Source: Streptomyces sp. GESEQ-4
GTDB taxonomy: Bacteria > Actinomycetota > Actinomycetes > Streptomycetales > Streptomycetaceae
Reading direction: 5' to 3'
Assembly: GCF_017948455.1 (NCBI RefSeq)
Contig: NZ_JAFFSU010000003.1
Coordinates: 310,001 to 374,000, forward strand
DNA: 64,000 nt
The notes below the pieces were generated by a model. It was not told the DNA's origin. It worked only from the letters and a program-made list of their open reading frames with translations, and ran no database searches. How positions within the stretch are numbered: position 1 is the stretch's first letter; each line of letters opens with the position of its first letter. The position numbers and the translations under genes were made by a program. This document shows positions 45,297 through 54,061 of this stretch, piece after piece.

Positions 45297-47687
45297 GTGG
45301 GTGGGACGACTCCGGTGCAGGACGAACCGGCACTGGCACCCCCGCGAACCCCCGCACCGCCACCGCCCCAGCCGGTCGAACTCAGCCCCCGCCGGGTGCG
45401 GTTGGTCTTCCTCGCGCTGCTGCTGGCCCTGCTGCTGGCCGCCCTGGAGCAGATGATCGTCGCCACCGCGCTCCCGAAGATCGTCGGTGAGCTGCACGGC
45501 CTGGACAGGATGTCCTGGGCGATCACCGCCTATCTGCTCACCTCCACCATCGGACTGCCGATCTACGGCAAGCTCGGCGACCTGCTCGGCCGCAAGAGCG
45601 TCTTCCAGTTCGCGATCGTCGTCTTCGTCGTCGGCTCCGCGCTCGCTGGCCGGGCCCAGACCATGGACCAGCTGATCGCCTACCGCGCCGTCCAGGGCGT
45701 CGGCGCGGGCGGGCTCATGATCGGCGTCCAGGCGATCATCGCCGACATCGTGCCGCCCCGGCAGCGCGGCCGCTTCATGGGCCTGATCGGCGCCGCGTTC
45801 GGCCTCGCCTCCGTCGCCGGGCCGCTGCTGGGCGGCTACTTCACCGACCATCTCTCCTGGCGCTGGTGCTTCTACATCAACGTGCCCTTCGGACTGGTCA
45901 CGCTGGCCGTCGTCGCGGTCGTACTGAAACTGCCGAAGCCCCAGGCCAAGCCCCGGCTCGACATCCTCGGTTCGCTGCTGCTCGCCGCCGCCTCCACCTG
46001 CCTTGTGCTGCTGACCAGTTGGGGCGGCACCGAGTACGCCTGGGACTCCCGGGTCATCCTCGGCCTGGGTGCGGGCGCCGCGGTCGCCTCCCTGCTCTTC
46101 CTGGTCGCCGAGCACTTCACGCCCGAACCCCTCATCCCGCTGCGGTTGTTCAAGGACTCCGTCTTCAACATCACCGGCCTGGTAGGCCTCGTGATCGGAG
46201 TCGCGCTGTTCGGCGCCGCCAGCTATCTGCCGACCTTCCTGCAGATGGTCGACGGAGCGAGCGCCACCGAGTCCGGGCTGCTGATGCTGCCCATGATGGG
46301 CGGCATCGTCATCGCCTCGATCGTCTCCGGACAACTCATCAGCCACACCGGCCGCTACAAGATCCACCCGATCCTCGGCGGCGCCCTCTCCGTCGTCGGC
46401 ATGTGGCTGCTGTCCCGGCTCGACATCGACACACCCCGACTGCACTACAGCATCTGGATGGCCGTCCTCGGCGCCGGCATCGGCATGGTGATGCCCGTGC
46501 TGATCCTCGCCGTGCAGAACTCCGTGCGCCCCGCCGACCTGGGCACCGCCACCAGCGCCCACAACTACTTCCGGCAGATCGGCGGCAGCGTCGGCGCCGC
46601 CGTCTTCGGCACGCTCTTCGCCGACCGGCTCACCGACGCCCTCGCCGACCGCCTCCCCGCACCCGCGGGCGCCGGTCTGCCCGACCCCGAGTCGATCACC
46701 CCGCAGCTCGTCCACGCGCTGCCGCCGGAGCTGCGTGACGCGTACATCCGGGCCTACGCCGACGCCATGCCGCGGATCTTCCTCCATCTGGTGCCGGTGC
46801 TCGTTCTGGGCCTGCTCATCGCCCTCTTTCTCAAGGAGAAACCCCTGGTGTCCCACAACGCACCCGCCACCGAGACGGAGCCCCCGTACGTGCACGCCCC
46901 CATCCCGCAGGCCCGATCCCCGTACGCCGCCGGAATCCCGGTCTGCGGCACGGTGCAGCACCCCGACGGGACCGTCGTCCCGCGCGCGGCGCTCACGCTC
47001 ATCGATGTCGGCGGACAGCAGATCGGGCGGGGCGCGAGCGGGGAGGACGGGCGGTACGCGCTGTCCACGCCCGGGCCGGGGTCGTACGTCCTGATCGCGG
47101 CGGCGGGCGGGCATCAGCCGCAGGCCGTCTCCGTGACCGTCGGCGAACGCCCCGTCGACCTGGACGTAGTCCTCGGCGGCGCCGGACGGCTCGCCGGGAG
47201 CGTGCTCACCGCCGACGGCACACCGGTGCGGGAGGCCACCGTCACGCTCACCAACGTGCACGGCGAGGTGGTCGCCAGCACCCGCAGCGGACGCGAGGGC
47301 GGCTACGTCATCGGCGAACTGGTCGCCGGGGAGTACACCCTCGCCGCCAGCGCGCCCGCCTTCCGGCCCACCGCGCTGCCCGTCACCGTCCAGGCCGCCC
47401 GCGAGACCCGGCAGGACATCGAACTCGCCGGCGGTGCGGTGCTGCGCGGCACCGTGCGCGCGAGCGGTGGACGTCCCGTCGACGACGCGCGCGTGACGCT
47501 GCTCGACGCGGCGGGCAACGTCGTGGACACGCTGACGACCGGAACGGACGGAACGTTCCGGTTCGTGGATCTGTCGAGCGGCGAGTACACCGTCATCGCC
47601 GCCGGTTATCCGCCCGTGGCCACCGTGCTCCAAGTGGCGGGCGGGGGACGGACGGAGCGGGACCTCCAGCTGGGGCACGAGGACTGA
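45297..47687 (+). CDS. DHA2-type drug efflux permease fused to three carboxypeptidase-regulatory-like domains
   Basis: This is a 796-residue membrane protein. Residues 30-535 form a 14-helix major-facilitator exporter of the DHA2/EmrB type ([18 protein letters not shown] in helix 1, [13 protein letters not shown] in loop 2-3, [38 protein letters not shown] in helix 5). Residues of about 545-628, 629-712 and 713-794 are three beta-sandwich repeats of the CarboxypepD_reg/Cna-B type (for example [20 protein letters not shown] and [14 protein letters not shown]). GTG 45297, with GAGGGGAGCGG, is chosen. Such a tail after the last helix is uncommon. Its side of the membrane depends on the helix count and is probably cytoplasmic for 14 helices. 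Confidence 0.92.
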   Translation: MGGTTPVQDEPALAPPRTPAPPPPQPVELSPRRVRLVFLALLLALLLAALEQMIVATALPKIVGELHGLDRMSWAITAYLLTSTIGLPIYGKLGDLLGRKSVFQFAIVVFVVGSALAGRAQTMDQLIAYRAVQGVGAGGLMIGVQAIIADIVPPRQRGRFMGLIGAAFGLASVAGPLLGGYFTDHLSWRWCFYINVPFGLVTLAVVAVVLKLPKPQAKPRLDILGSLLLAAASTCLVLLTSWGGTEYAWDSRVILGLGAGAAVASLLFLVAEHFTPEPLIPLRLFKDSVFNITGLVGLVIGVALFGAASYLPTFLQMVDGASATESGLLMLPMMGGIVIASIVSGQLISHTGRYKIHPILGGALSVVGMWLLSRLDIDTPRLHYSIWMAVLGAGIGMVMPVLILAVQNSVRPADLGTATSAHNYFRQIGGSVGAAVFGTLFADRLTDALADRLPAPAGAGLPDPESITPQLVHALPPELRDAYIRAYADAMPRIFLHLVPVLVLGLLIALFLKEKPLVSHNAPATETEPPYVHAPIPQARSPYAAGIPVCGTVQHPDGTVVPRAALTLIDVGGQQIGRGASGEDGRYALSTPGPGSYVLIAAAGGHQPQAVSVTVGERPVDLDVVLGGAGRLAGSVLTADGTPVREATVTLTNVHGEVVASTRSGREGGYVIGELVAGEYTLAASAPAFRPTALPVTVQAARETRQDIELAGGAVLRGTVRASGGRPVDDARVTLLDAAGNVVDTLTTGTDGTFRFVDLSSGEYTVIAAGYPPVATVLQVAGGGRTERDLQLGHED

Positions 47688-47689
47688 AA

Positions 47690-47722
47690 CGCCCCACGGG
47701 CGCGGGCCCGTGCGCCGGGGCG
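47690..47722. terminator. Terminator after the fused permease gene
   Basis: CGCCCC (47690-47695) pairs with GGGGCG (47717-47722), and ACGGGC pairs with GCCCGT inside. The hairpin starts three bases after the stop codon. Confidence 0.65.
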
Positions 47723-47831
47723 CTCCGGTTGCGTCAATTCCCGTGTTGCGGCACATCGTGAGCGGTCACCGCCGTACCGTGGTGACGGCGGCACAGATCT
47801 TGCGGAGCCGTGGGGAGAGAGGGCCGGGGAC

Positions 47832-50303
47832 ATGGACCGTGGCACCGAGAGGGACGTACCTCCCAGCCGCGGAGCTGAGGACGGCACGGCGGAGCCCGCC
47901 GCTGTCGGACGTATCCCCCTGGCCGTGGTCGTCGTGGACCGCGACGGTCTGGTGTCGCACTGGAGCACGGGCGCACGGCGGCTGTTCGGCGCCGCCAAGG
48001 AGGACGCGATCGGCCGTCCCGCCCTCGACCTGCTCCCCGTCTCCGGCGCCCTCCCCGAGGAGGACGACGTCACCTTGTACGGGACTTATGCGGCGGCCTA
48101 CGACGGACTCGGACCCGACCTCGAATCCTCCCTCGGCGGGCGGTTGTCCTACCCCGCCGCGGGCCGCGCCCGCCTCGCGGTGGCCACGGACGAGCGGGCG
48201 GACGTCCTGTGGTGGGCGTACCCGCTGGTGGGCCCGGGACGGGAGAAGCTGCTGGTGCTGGCGGCCGACGCGGCGGGATTGCGCCACGACGACGAGGACG
48301 CGGTCTTCGAGCGGATAGCCCCCGGCTTCGCCCTGCACACCGACTTCCCCGGCGCCGAGGAACTCGCCCGCCGCCTCCCCGAGATCCTGCCGAGCATGAG
48401 CGTCGGCGAGGGCGCCCGGATCGTCGCGCAGATCCTCGAACTGGGCTATCCCGTCCTGGAGTTCAGCCAGAACGACCGCGTTCCCGTCACCCCCGACTGG
48501 GGTGTGCCCCGGCGGGCCGAGCGCAAGGCGCGTCGCGAGCGGGCGGCACGGGCGCGGGCCGAAGGGCTGCCGGTGGCGCAGGAGTTCGCCGACGAGGGCG
48601 AGGATCTCGAGTACACCGCCGTACGCGAGCGGCTGGAGTTCCTCAACGAGGTCAGCGGCCGCATCGGCACCTCGCTCGACCTGGCGAAGACCATCGTCGA
48701 GGTCAGCCGGGCCGTGGTGCCGCGCTTCACCGACGTCGCCGGCACCTATCTGCGCGAACAGGTCGTCGCAGGCGAGGGGTTCCCGGACGGCGTGCCCGAC
48801 ACGACGACCATGTGGCACCGGGTCGCCGTCGAGCACACCGACGAACCCGGCCGCTGGGACGACGTCGTGCCGGTCGGCGAGGCGATGCCGTTCCCGGCGC
48901 ACACGCCGTTCTTCCAGTGCATGACCACGGGTGAGCCCGTCCTCGTGCCGCGCATCAGCGAGCAGATGGGGCACGCCATCGCCTCGCAGTTCGAGAAGCG
49001 CGACATCAGGCCGCTGATCACCGGCCGCTCCATGCTGGTCGTGCCGCTGAAGGCACGCAATGTGGTCCTCGGCTTCATGATCCTGCTGCGCCACCCCGAG
49101 CGCGTCGAGTTCAACGACATGGACCGGGTCACCGGCGCCGAACTCGCCGCCCGCGCGGGCCTCGTGCTCGACAACGCGCGCATGTACACGTACCAGGAGA
49201 GCGTCGCCGAGACCCTCCAGGACAGCATGCTGCCGCACATCCCGCCGCGCATGGCGGGCTGCGACATCGCCACCCGCTATCTGCCGGGCACCCTGCTCGG
49301 CAGAGTCGGCGGCGACTGGTTCGACTCCGTGAAACTGCCCGGCGCCCGCACCGCCCTCGTCGTCGGCGACGTCATGGGCCACGGCCTCAACTCGGCCGCG
49401 ATGATGGGCCAGTTGCGTACGGCCGTCCAGACCATGGCCGCGTTGGACCTGCCGCCGGCCCAGCTGTTGCGCAACTTGGACGACCTCGCCCAGCGGCTGG
49501 GTGACACCTACCTCGCGACGTGTCTTTACGCGGTCTACGATCCGATCGCGAGCGAGCTTCACATCGCCAACGCCGGGCACATCCCGCCGGTGATCGTGCG
49601 CGCCGAGGGCGGCCACAGCGAACTGCTCGACCTGCCGACCGGTGCGCCGATCGGCGTCGGCGGGGTGCCCTTCGAGGCGGTACGCGTGCGCGTGGAGCCC
49701 GGCGACCGGCTGGTGATGTGCACCGACGGCCTGGTCGAGGTGCGCGGCGAGGACATCGGCGTGGGACTCGCGACCCTGTGCGAGTCGGCCGCCCACCCGG
49801 CCGCGTCCATGGACGACGCCTGCGACACCATCATCCGCGCCCTCAACACGCGCGGTGGCCGCAAGGACGACGTGGCCCTGCTGATGGCCCGTCTGAACGG
49901 CATCGAGCCCGACGACGTGGCCGAATGGCGGCTCCCCCTCGACTCGCTCGAGGTCCGCCGGGCGCGTGCCGCGGTCCGCGAACAGCTCCACGACTGGGGG
50001 CTCGCCAAGCTCGCCGACGGTGCGGCGCTGATGGTCAGTGAGCTGGTCACCAATGCCGTACGGCACTCCCACAGCCGCCCGATCGAGCTGCGGCTGGTGC
50101 GCGGGGACACGCTGCTGTGCGAGGTGGACGACGACGACCACGAACTGCCGACGCTGCTGAGCACGGGTCCCGGCGACGAGTTCGGGCGCGGTCTGCGGGT
50201 GGTCAGCATGCTGGCCCGGGAGTGGGGCACGAGTCGGACGAAGGCGGGCAAGACGGTCTGGTTCGAACTGACGTTGCCGCGCGCTCCGCTGGGGGCGCGG
50301 TAA
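47832..50303 (+). CDS. PAS-GAF-SpoIIE phosphatase with C-terminal HATPase (RsbU/RsbW-type regulator)
   Basis: This 823-residue signalling protein has four parts. A PAS domain spans about 27-115 (PLAVVVVDRDGLVSHWSTGA). A GAF domain lies at about 275-445 (FLNEVSGRIGTSLDLAKTIV). A PP2C-like SpoIIE serine phosphatase is at about 470-660 (VGGDWFDSVKLPGARTALVV, GDVMGHG, MCTDGLVEVRG, RKDDVALLMAR metal-binding motifs). The HATPase_c anti-sigma-type kinase spans about 675-815 (MVSELVTNAVRHSHSRPIEL). One chain therefore holds both a phosphatase and a kinase for STAS-type anti-sigma antagonists, a combination frequent in Streptomyces. ATG 47832 follows GGGGAGAGAGGG. No STAS or sigma-B-type gene is adjacent. 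Confidence 0.93.
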   Translation: MDRGTERDVPPSRGAEDGTAEPAAVGRIPLAVVVVDRDGLVSHWSTGARRLFGAAKEDAIGRPALDLLPVSGALPEEDDVTLYGTYAAAYDGLGPDLESSLGGRLSYPAAGRARLAVATDERADVLWWAYPLVGPGREKLLVLAADAAGLRHDDEDAVFERIAPGFALHTDFPGAEELARRLPEILPSMSVGEGARIVAQILELGYPVLEFSQNDRVPVTPDWGVPRRAERKARRERAARARAEGLPVAQEFADEGEDLEYTAVRERLEFLNEVSGRIGTSLDLAKTIVEVSRAVVPRFTDVAGTYLREQVVAGEGFPDGVPDTTTMWHRVAVEHTDEPGRWDDVVPVGEAMPFPAHTPFFQCMTTGEPVLVPRISEQMGHAIASQFEKRDIRPLITGRSMLVVPLKARNVVLGFMILLRHPERVEFNDMDRVTGAELAARAGLVLDNARMYTYQESVAETLQDSMLPHIPPRMAGCDIATRYLPGTLLGRVGGDWFDSVKLPGARTALVVGDVMGHGLNSAAMMGQLRTAVQTMAALDLPPAQLLRNLDDLAQRLGDTYLATCLYAVYDPIASELHIANAGHIPPVIVRAEGGHSELLDLPTGAPIGVGGVPFEAVRVRVEPGDRLVMCTDGLVEVRGEDIGVGLATLCESAAHPAASMDDACDTIIRALNTRGGRKDDVALLMARLNGIEPDDVAEWRLPLDSLEVRRARAAVREQLHDWGLAKLADGAALMVSELVTNAVRHSHSRPIELRLVRGDTLLCEVDDDDHELPTLLSTGPGDEFGRGLRVVSMLAREWGTSRTKAGKTVWFELTLPRAPLGAR

Positions 50304-50321
50304 TTCACCTGCGGGCCGGTG

Positions 50322-50361
50322 GGGGCTGGTCGCGCAGTTCCCCGCGCCCCTTTGGGGCGCG
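50322..50361. terminator. Streptomyces interspersed hairpin element, copy 2
   Basis: This 40-bp segment is identical to 23466-23505 except at one loop base. The stem CGCGCCCC-TTT-GGGGCGCG starts 44 bp after the SpoIIE-gene stop, consistent with a role as terminator. Confidence 0.8.
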
Positions 50362-50439
50362 CCGGTGCGCGCCGGTGCACGATAGACCGTAGTCGCCCGT
50401 CACTCGCGATGGGTGGCCGTCGCACCTGGGGAGTTGGGC

Positions 50440-51165
50440 ATGAGCGTGACGAGTCGGTATCGGGAGGCCTGGGAGGGCTTCTGGCGGGAAGCTTCTGAGG
50501 AGCAGGGCGCTGTGTTCTGGGATGCGGAGCCCACGCTGACGGTGGGGGTGCATCTGGCGATCTTCGAGCCGCAGTTGCCCGACCCCAACCTGCCGATGGT
50601 GGACCTCGGTTGTGGCAACGGCAGCCAGACCCGTTTCCTCGCCGACCGCTTCCCGCACGTCATCGGCGCCGACCTGTCCGAGGCGGCCATCGACCACGCC
50701 CGCCGGGCCGACCCCGCCGGGCAGGCGACCTACCGGGTGCTGGACGCGTGCGAGAAGACCGAGGCTCAGGCGCTGCACGCGGAACTCGGCGACACCAACG
50801 TCTACCTGCGCGGCGTGCTCCACCAGGCCGAACCCGAGGACCGGCAGACGCTCGTCGACGGTATCGCCGCGCTCGTCGGGGAGCGCGGCCGGGCCTTCCT
50901 CGTCGAACTCTCCGAGACCGCGCGGCCCGTCCTGATGGGCCTCGCCCAGAGCCCCGCGGGCCCGCCGCCCAAGCTGGCCCCGGTCTTCCGGCACGGCATC
51001 GCGCCCGGCGAGGTCGCCGACGAAGCGGTGCCCGTGTATCTGAACGCGGCCGGGCTCACGGTCCTGGCCAGTGGTGAACTGCCGCTGATCACCACGGAGT
51101 TCGCCTCCGACGGCACCCGGATCGAACTGCCGTCGAGGTGGCTGCTGGCGGGGCGCACCGCCTGA
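50440..51165 (+). CDS. Class I SAM-dependent methyltransferase
   Basis: This is a 241-residue Rossmann-like methyltransferase. Motif I is MVDLGCGNGSQTRFLADRF with the SAM-binding glycine loop; GADLSEAAIDHARRA contains the acidic ribose contact of motif II. TYRVLDACEKTEAQALHAEL follows and VYLRGVLHQAEPEDRQTLVD is the motif IV region. The acceptor is not predictable. ATG 50440 has GGGGAG upstream. It stands alone between the SpoIIE gene and the minus-strand two-component operon. Confidence 0.9.
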   Translation: MSVTSRYREAWEGFWREASEEQGAVFWDAEPTLTVGVHLAIFEPQLPDPNLPMVDLGCGNGSQTRFLADRFPHVIGADLSEAAIDHARRADPAGQATYRVLDACEKTEAQALHAELGDTNVYLRGVLHQAEPEDRQTLVDGIAALVGERGRAFLVELSETARPVLMGLAQSPAGPPPKLAPVFRHGIAPGEVADEAVPVYLNAAGLTVLASGELPLITTEFASDGTRIELPSRWLLAGRTA

Positions 51166-51172
51166 CGGATGG

Positions 51173-51853
51173 TCAGCCGTCCTGCCCGGCACCCGGACTG
51201 ATCAGTCCCGTCTCATAGGCGGCGATCACCGCCTGGGCGCGGTCGCGGAGCCGGAGTTTGGAGAGGATGCGGGCCACGTGTGTCTTCACCGTGGCCTCGC
51301 TCAGCTGGAAGCGTCCGGCCAGTTCCGCGTTGCTGTGTCCGCGGGCCAGCGCTTCGAGCACCTGGAGCTCGCGCGGCGTGAGCGCGGACAGATCCCGGTG
51401 CAGGGACGCCGTACGGGTGTCGGCGGTCGCGAAGCGCTCCACCAGGCGGCGGGTGATGGCGGGGGCCAGCAGGGCGTCGCCGGAGCGGACCAGGCGTACG
51501 GCGGCGGCGAGATGCTCCGGGGTGACGTCCTTGAGCAGGAAGCCGCTCGCGCCCGCGGTCAGTGCGGCGTAGACGTACTGGTCGAGGTCGTAGGTGGTGA
51601 GGATGATGACGCGGGGCGGCGGGCTCTGGGCGCCGTCGAGGATCCGGCGCGTCGCCTCCAGGCCGTCGGTGCCCGGCATCCGGACGTCCATCAGGACGAC
51701 GTCCGGGAGGGTGCGCCGTACCGCCGCGACCGCCTCGTCACCGTCGGCGGCCTCCCCGACCACGTCGATGCCGTCGGCGGCGAGGATCATCCGGAAGCCG
51801 GTGCGGACCAGGGCCTGATCGTCGACGATCACCACCCGCGGCGCCTCGGTCAC
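51173..51853 (-). CDS. NarL/LuxR-type response regulator
   Basis: This is a 226-residue response regulator. The receiver domain has the acidic pair Asp11-Asp12 (VVIVDDQ), the phosphoacceptor Asp56 (VVLMDVRMP) and Lys108 (GFLLKD). The C-terminal LuxR helix-turn-helix spans about 155-215 (LTPRELQVLEALARGHSNAE and SEATVKTHVARILSKLRLRD). The GTG start at 51853 overlaps the kinase stop as GTGA, so the pair is co-translated. The ABC exporter divergent from the kinase gene is its likely target. Confidence 0.95.
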   Translation of the reverse strand: MTEAPRVVIVDDQALVRTGFRMILAADGIDVVGEAADGDEAVAAVRRTLPDVVLMDVRMPGTDGLEATRRILDGAQSPPPRVIILTTYDLDQYVYAALTAGASGFLLKDVTPEHLAAAVRLVRSGDALLAPAITRRLVERFATADTRTASLHRDLSALTPRELQVLEALARGHSNAELAGRFQLSEATVKTHVARILSKLRLRDRAQAVIAAYETGLISPGAGQDG

Positions 51854-53169
51854 ATCGCCTCCACCGGGATCACGGCCCGGATCCGGTAACCCCCGCGCGG
51901 GCGCCTGCCGTTGTGGAGCGTACCGCCGTACACGGCGAGCCGTTCCCGCAGCCCGATGAGGCCGCGGCCGTTGCCCTCGGCGGGCGTCGGCACACCGCCG
52001 GAGTCCTGGACGTCCACCCGCAGTTCGCCGGGCGCGTATGCGACGGTGACGGTCACGCTCGCCCCCGAGGCGTGCTTCACGGCGTTCGTCAGCCCCTCCT
52101 GCACGACACGGTAGGCGGCCAGGTCCACGCCGGCGGGCAGCTCGCGCGGGGTGCCCGTGACGGTCAGCTCGACCGGAACTCCCGTACCGCGGACCCGGTC
52201 CACCAGCTCCGCCAGCCGGTCCAGGCCGGGCTGCGGTGCCAGGTCCAGGTTCTCCGGTGAGCCGTCCGCGGCCATCGTGAGCAGGCCCATCACCTGACGC
52301 AGCTCCGACATCGCGGTGCGGCCGGCCGCCTCCACCGCCAGCATCGCCTCGCGGGCCTGGTCCGCGGAGACGTCCAGCACCTTGCGGGCAGCGCCGGCCT
52401 GGATCGTCATCATGCTCACGTTGTGGGTGACCACGTCGTGCAACTCGCGCGCGATGCGTCGCCGCTCCTCGTCCACCGCGCGGCGGGTCGCCGCCTCCTG
52501 CTCGGCCCGCAGGGTCCGGACCCGGTGCCGCCAGGCGTGCAGGCCGTTGGCGGCCAGCGCGACCGGCGCCAGCACCAGCAGCGGGATCAGCGTGCGGTCG
52601 ACGTCCGGGACCAGATTTCCGACCGCGAGCAGCACCGCGCCCGCCGCCAGGCTCGCCCCGGCCGCCTTGCGGTGCGGGCTGTACATGGCCGCGCTGTACG
52701 CCGCGATCAGCACGGACGCGAACGTGGCCACCGTGGCGTCCCGGTTGACCTCGCTCAGATGGAACAGCGCCGTGGCCGCGAGCACCGCCCAGAACGCGGC
52801 CAGCGGACGGTGCCTGCGCCAGGCCAGCGGGACGGCGGTGAGGACCGCCAGCACCACCGCCCACCAGGGGAGGGGACCCAGAGTGTGCTCGACGACCGGG
52901 AAGATGGTGCCCGGTGGGGTCGGCGGGACGGGCGCCAGTCCCCGGTCCGGCAAGGGCCCTTCGTGCCTGAGCATCTCCCCGGACGCGTCCTCCACATAGG
53001 ACCGGTCCAGATCGGCACTGACGGTCCCCACCGCCAGCACCAGGGCGAGCACCGCGTCCGCCGCCCACGCCCAACGGGACAGCCGCGGGGGCACACCGGC
53101 GACACCCCGGGCCGCCGCACGCAGCCACGAGGCCGGTTTTCTCAGCGGTATCGCCGCGGCACCGTCCAC
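51850..53169 (-). CDS. Sensor histidine kinase (NarL-system, HisKA_3 type)
   Basis: This is a 439-residue membrane sensor kinase. Hydrophobic segments lie at about 34-52 and 102-205 (perhaps five or six helices with a short extracellular loop of about 50 residues after the first). The HisKA_3 dimer domain contains the phosphoacceptor His244 in ERRRIARELHDVVTHNVSMM, and the HATPase domain has EGLTNAVKHA and GRGLIGLRERLAVYGG. Such kinases with mostly membrane-embedded sensor parts often detect antibiotics or envelope stress. GTG 53169 is the start. It is divergent from a MacB-type ABC exporter. Confidence 0.94.
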   Translation of the reverse strand: MDGAAAIPLRKPASWLRAAARGVAGVPPRLSRWAWAADAVLALVLAVGTVSADLDRSYVEDASGEMLRHEGPLPDRGLAPVPPTPPGTIFPVVEHTLGPLPWWAVVLAVLTAVPLAWRRHRPLAAFWAVLAATALFHLSEVNRDATVATFASVLIAAYSAAMYSPHRKAAGASLAAGAVLLAVGNLVPDVDRTLIPLLVLAPVALAANGLHAWRHRVRTLRAEQEAATRRAVDEERRRIARELHDVVTHNVSMMTIQAGAARKVLDVSADQAREAMLAVEAAGRTAMSELRQVMGLLTMAADGSPENLDLAPQPGLDRLAELVDRVRGTGVPVELTVTGTPRELPAGVDLAAYRVVQEGLTNAVKHASGASVTVTVAYAPGELRVDVQDSGGVPTPAEGNGRGLIGLRERLAVYGGTLHNGRRPRGGYRIRAVIPVEAM

Positions 53170-53371
53170 CGGGCAAGTGTGTCAAGCCGGCCGGGCCGGC
53201 GGGATCCGTCGTACGACTCAGGTGCGTACGCCTGGGGTGTACATCGCGGGGATGACCCGGCCCCGGCTCCACCGAGCACGGTACGGGCCTTCCCCATCGC
53301 GGCCGACGTGCCCGCCTGAAGTTCGCACCTAGCTTCGGGCCGGACCACACCGATCCATGAAGGGGCGAGCC
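53170..53371. promoter_or_regulatory. Divergent promoter between kinase and ABC exporter, with GTCGTACGAC
   Basis: GTCGTACGAC (53208-53217) is a perfect 10-bp palindrome and GCGTACGC (53224-53231) a perfect 8-bp one, with centres 15 bp apart. CCTAGCTTC near 53325 could be the -10 of the exporter. These would be natural sites for the response regulator. Confidence 0.45.
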
Positions 53372-54061
53372 ATGACCGATCCGCTGATCGACGTGCGTGA
53401 CGTGCGCAAGGAGTACGACCAGGGCCCGCCCGCGCTGGCCGGGCTGACGCTTCAGGTGCGGGCCGGGGAGGCGCTCGCGGTGCTGGGGCCGTCCGGCAGC
53501 GGCAAGTCCACGCTGCTCAATCTGATCGCCGGGCTCGACCGGCCGAGCGCGGGCGGTGTCACCGTCGACGGGCTCAGGATCGACAAGTTGAGCGAGAGCG
53601 CGTCCGCCCGCTACCGGCGCGCACGCATCGGCATGGTGTTCCAGTTCTTCAATCTCCTCGACGATCTGACGGTCGCCGACAACGTGCTGCTGCCGGCCCA
53701 GCTCTCCGGCGTGCCCCGCGCGAAGGCCGCCGCCCGGGCCGCCGAACTCCTCACCTACCTCGGCATCGACCGGCACGCCCGCGCCTACCCCGGGCGGCTC
53801 TCCGGCGGCGAACGGCAACGGGTCGCCGTGGCCCGGGCGTTGATGAACCGCCCGCCGCTGCTGCTCGCCGACGAGCCGACCGGCGCGCTGGACACCGCCT
53901 CGGGCGCCGAGGTGCGGGAGCTGCTGCGTGAACTCAACGGGGACGGGCAGACGATCGTCCTCGTCACCCACGACCTGGCGCTGGCCGAGTCGTGCGCGAC
54001 GCGGACGATCGAGCTGGTCGACGGCAGGATCGCGAGCGATGTGCCGGCGGTGGCGTCATGA
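53372..54061 (+). CDS. ABC transporter ATP-binding protein (MacB/LolD type)
   Basis: This is a 229-residue ATPase. Walker A GPSGSGKS is at 39-46, [20 protein letters not shown] is the Q-loop with the VFQ..NLL pattern of the MacB/LolD group, [15 protein letters not shown] is the signature, [12 protein letters not shown]alker B, and VTHDLALAE the switch. ATG 53372 is chosen with GGGGCGAGC before it. The stop overlaps the permease ATG in ATGA. With the next gene it forms a mechanotransmission-type exporter likely for peptides, antibiotics or lipids. Confidence 0.94.
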   Translation: MTDPLIDVRDVRKEYDQGPPALAGLTLQVRAGEALAVLGPSGSGKSTLLNLIAGLDRPSAGGVTVDGLRIDKLSESASARYRRARIGMVFQFFNLLDDLTVADNVLLPAQLSGVPRAKAAARAAELLTYLGIDRHARAYPGRLSGGERQRVAVARALMNRPPLLLADEPTGALDTASGAEVRELLRELNGDGQTIVLVTHDLALAESCATRTIELVDGRIASDVPAVAS

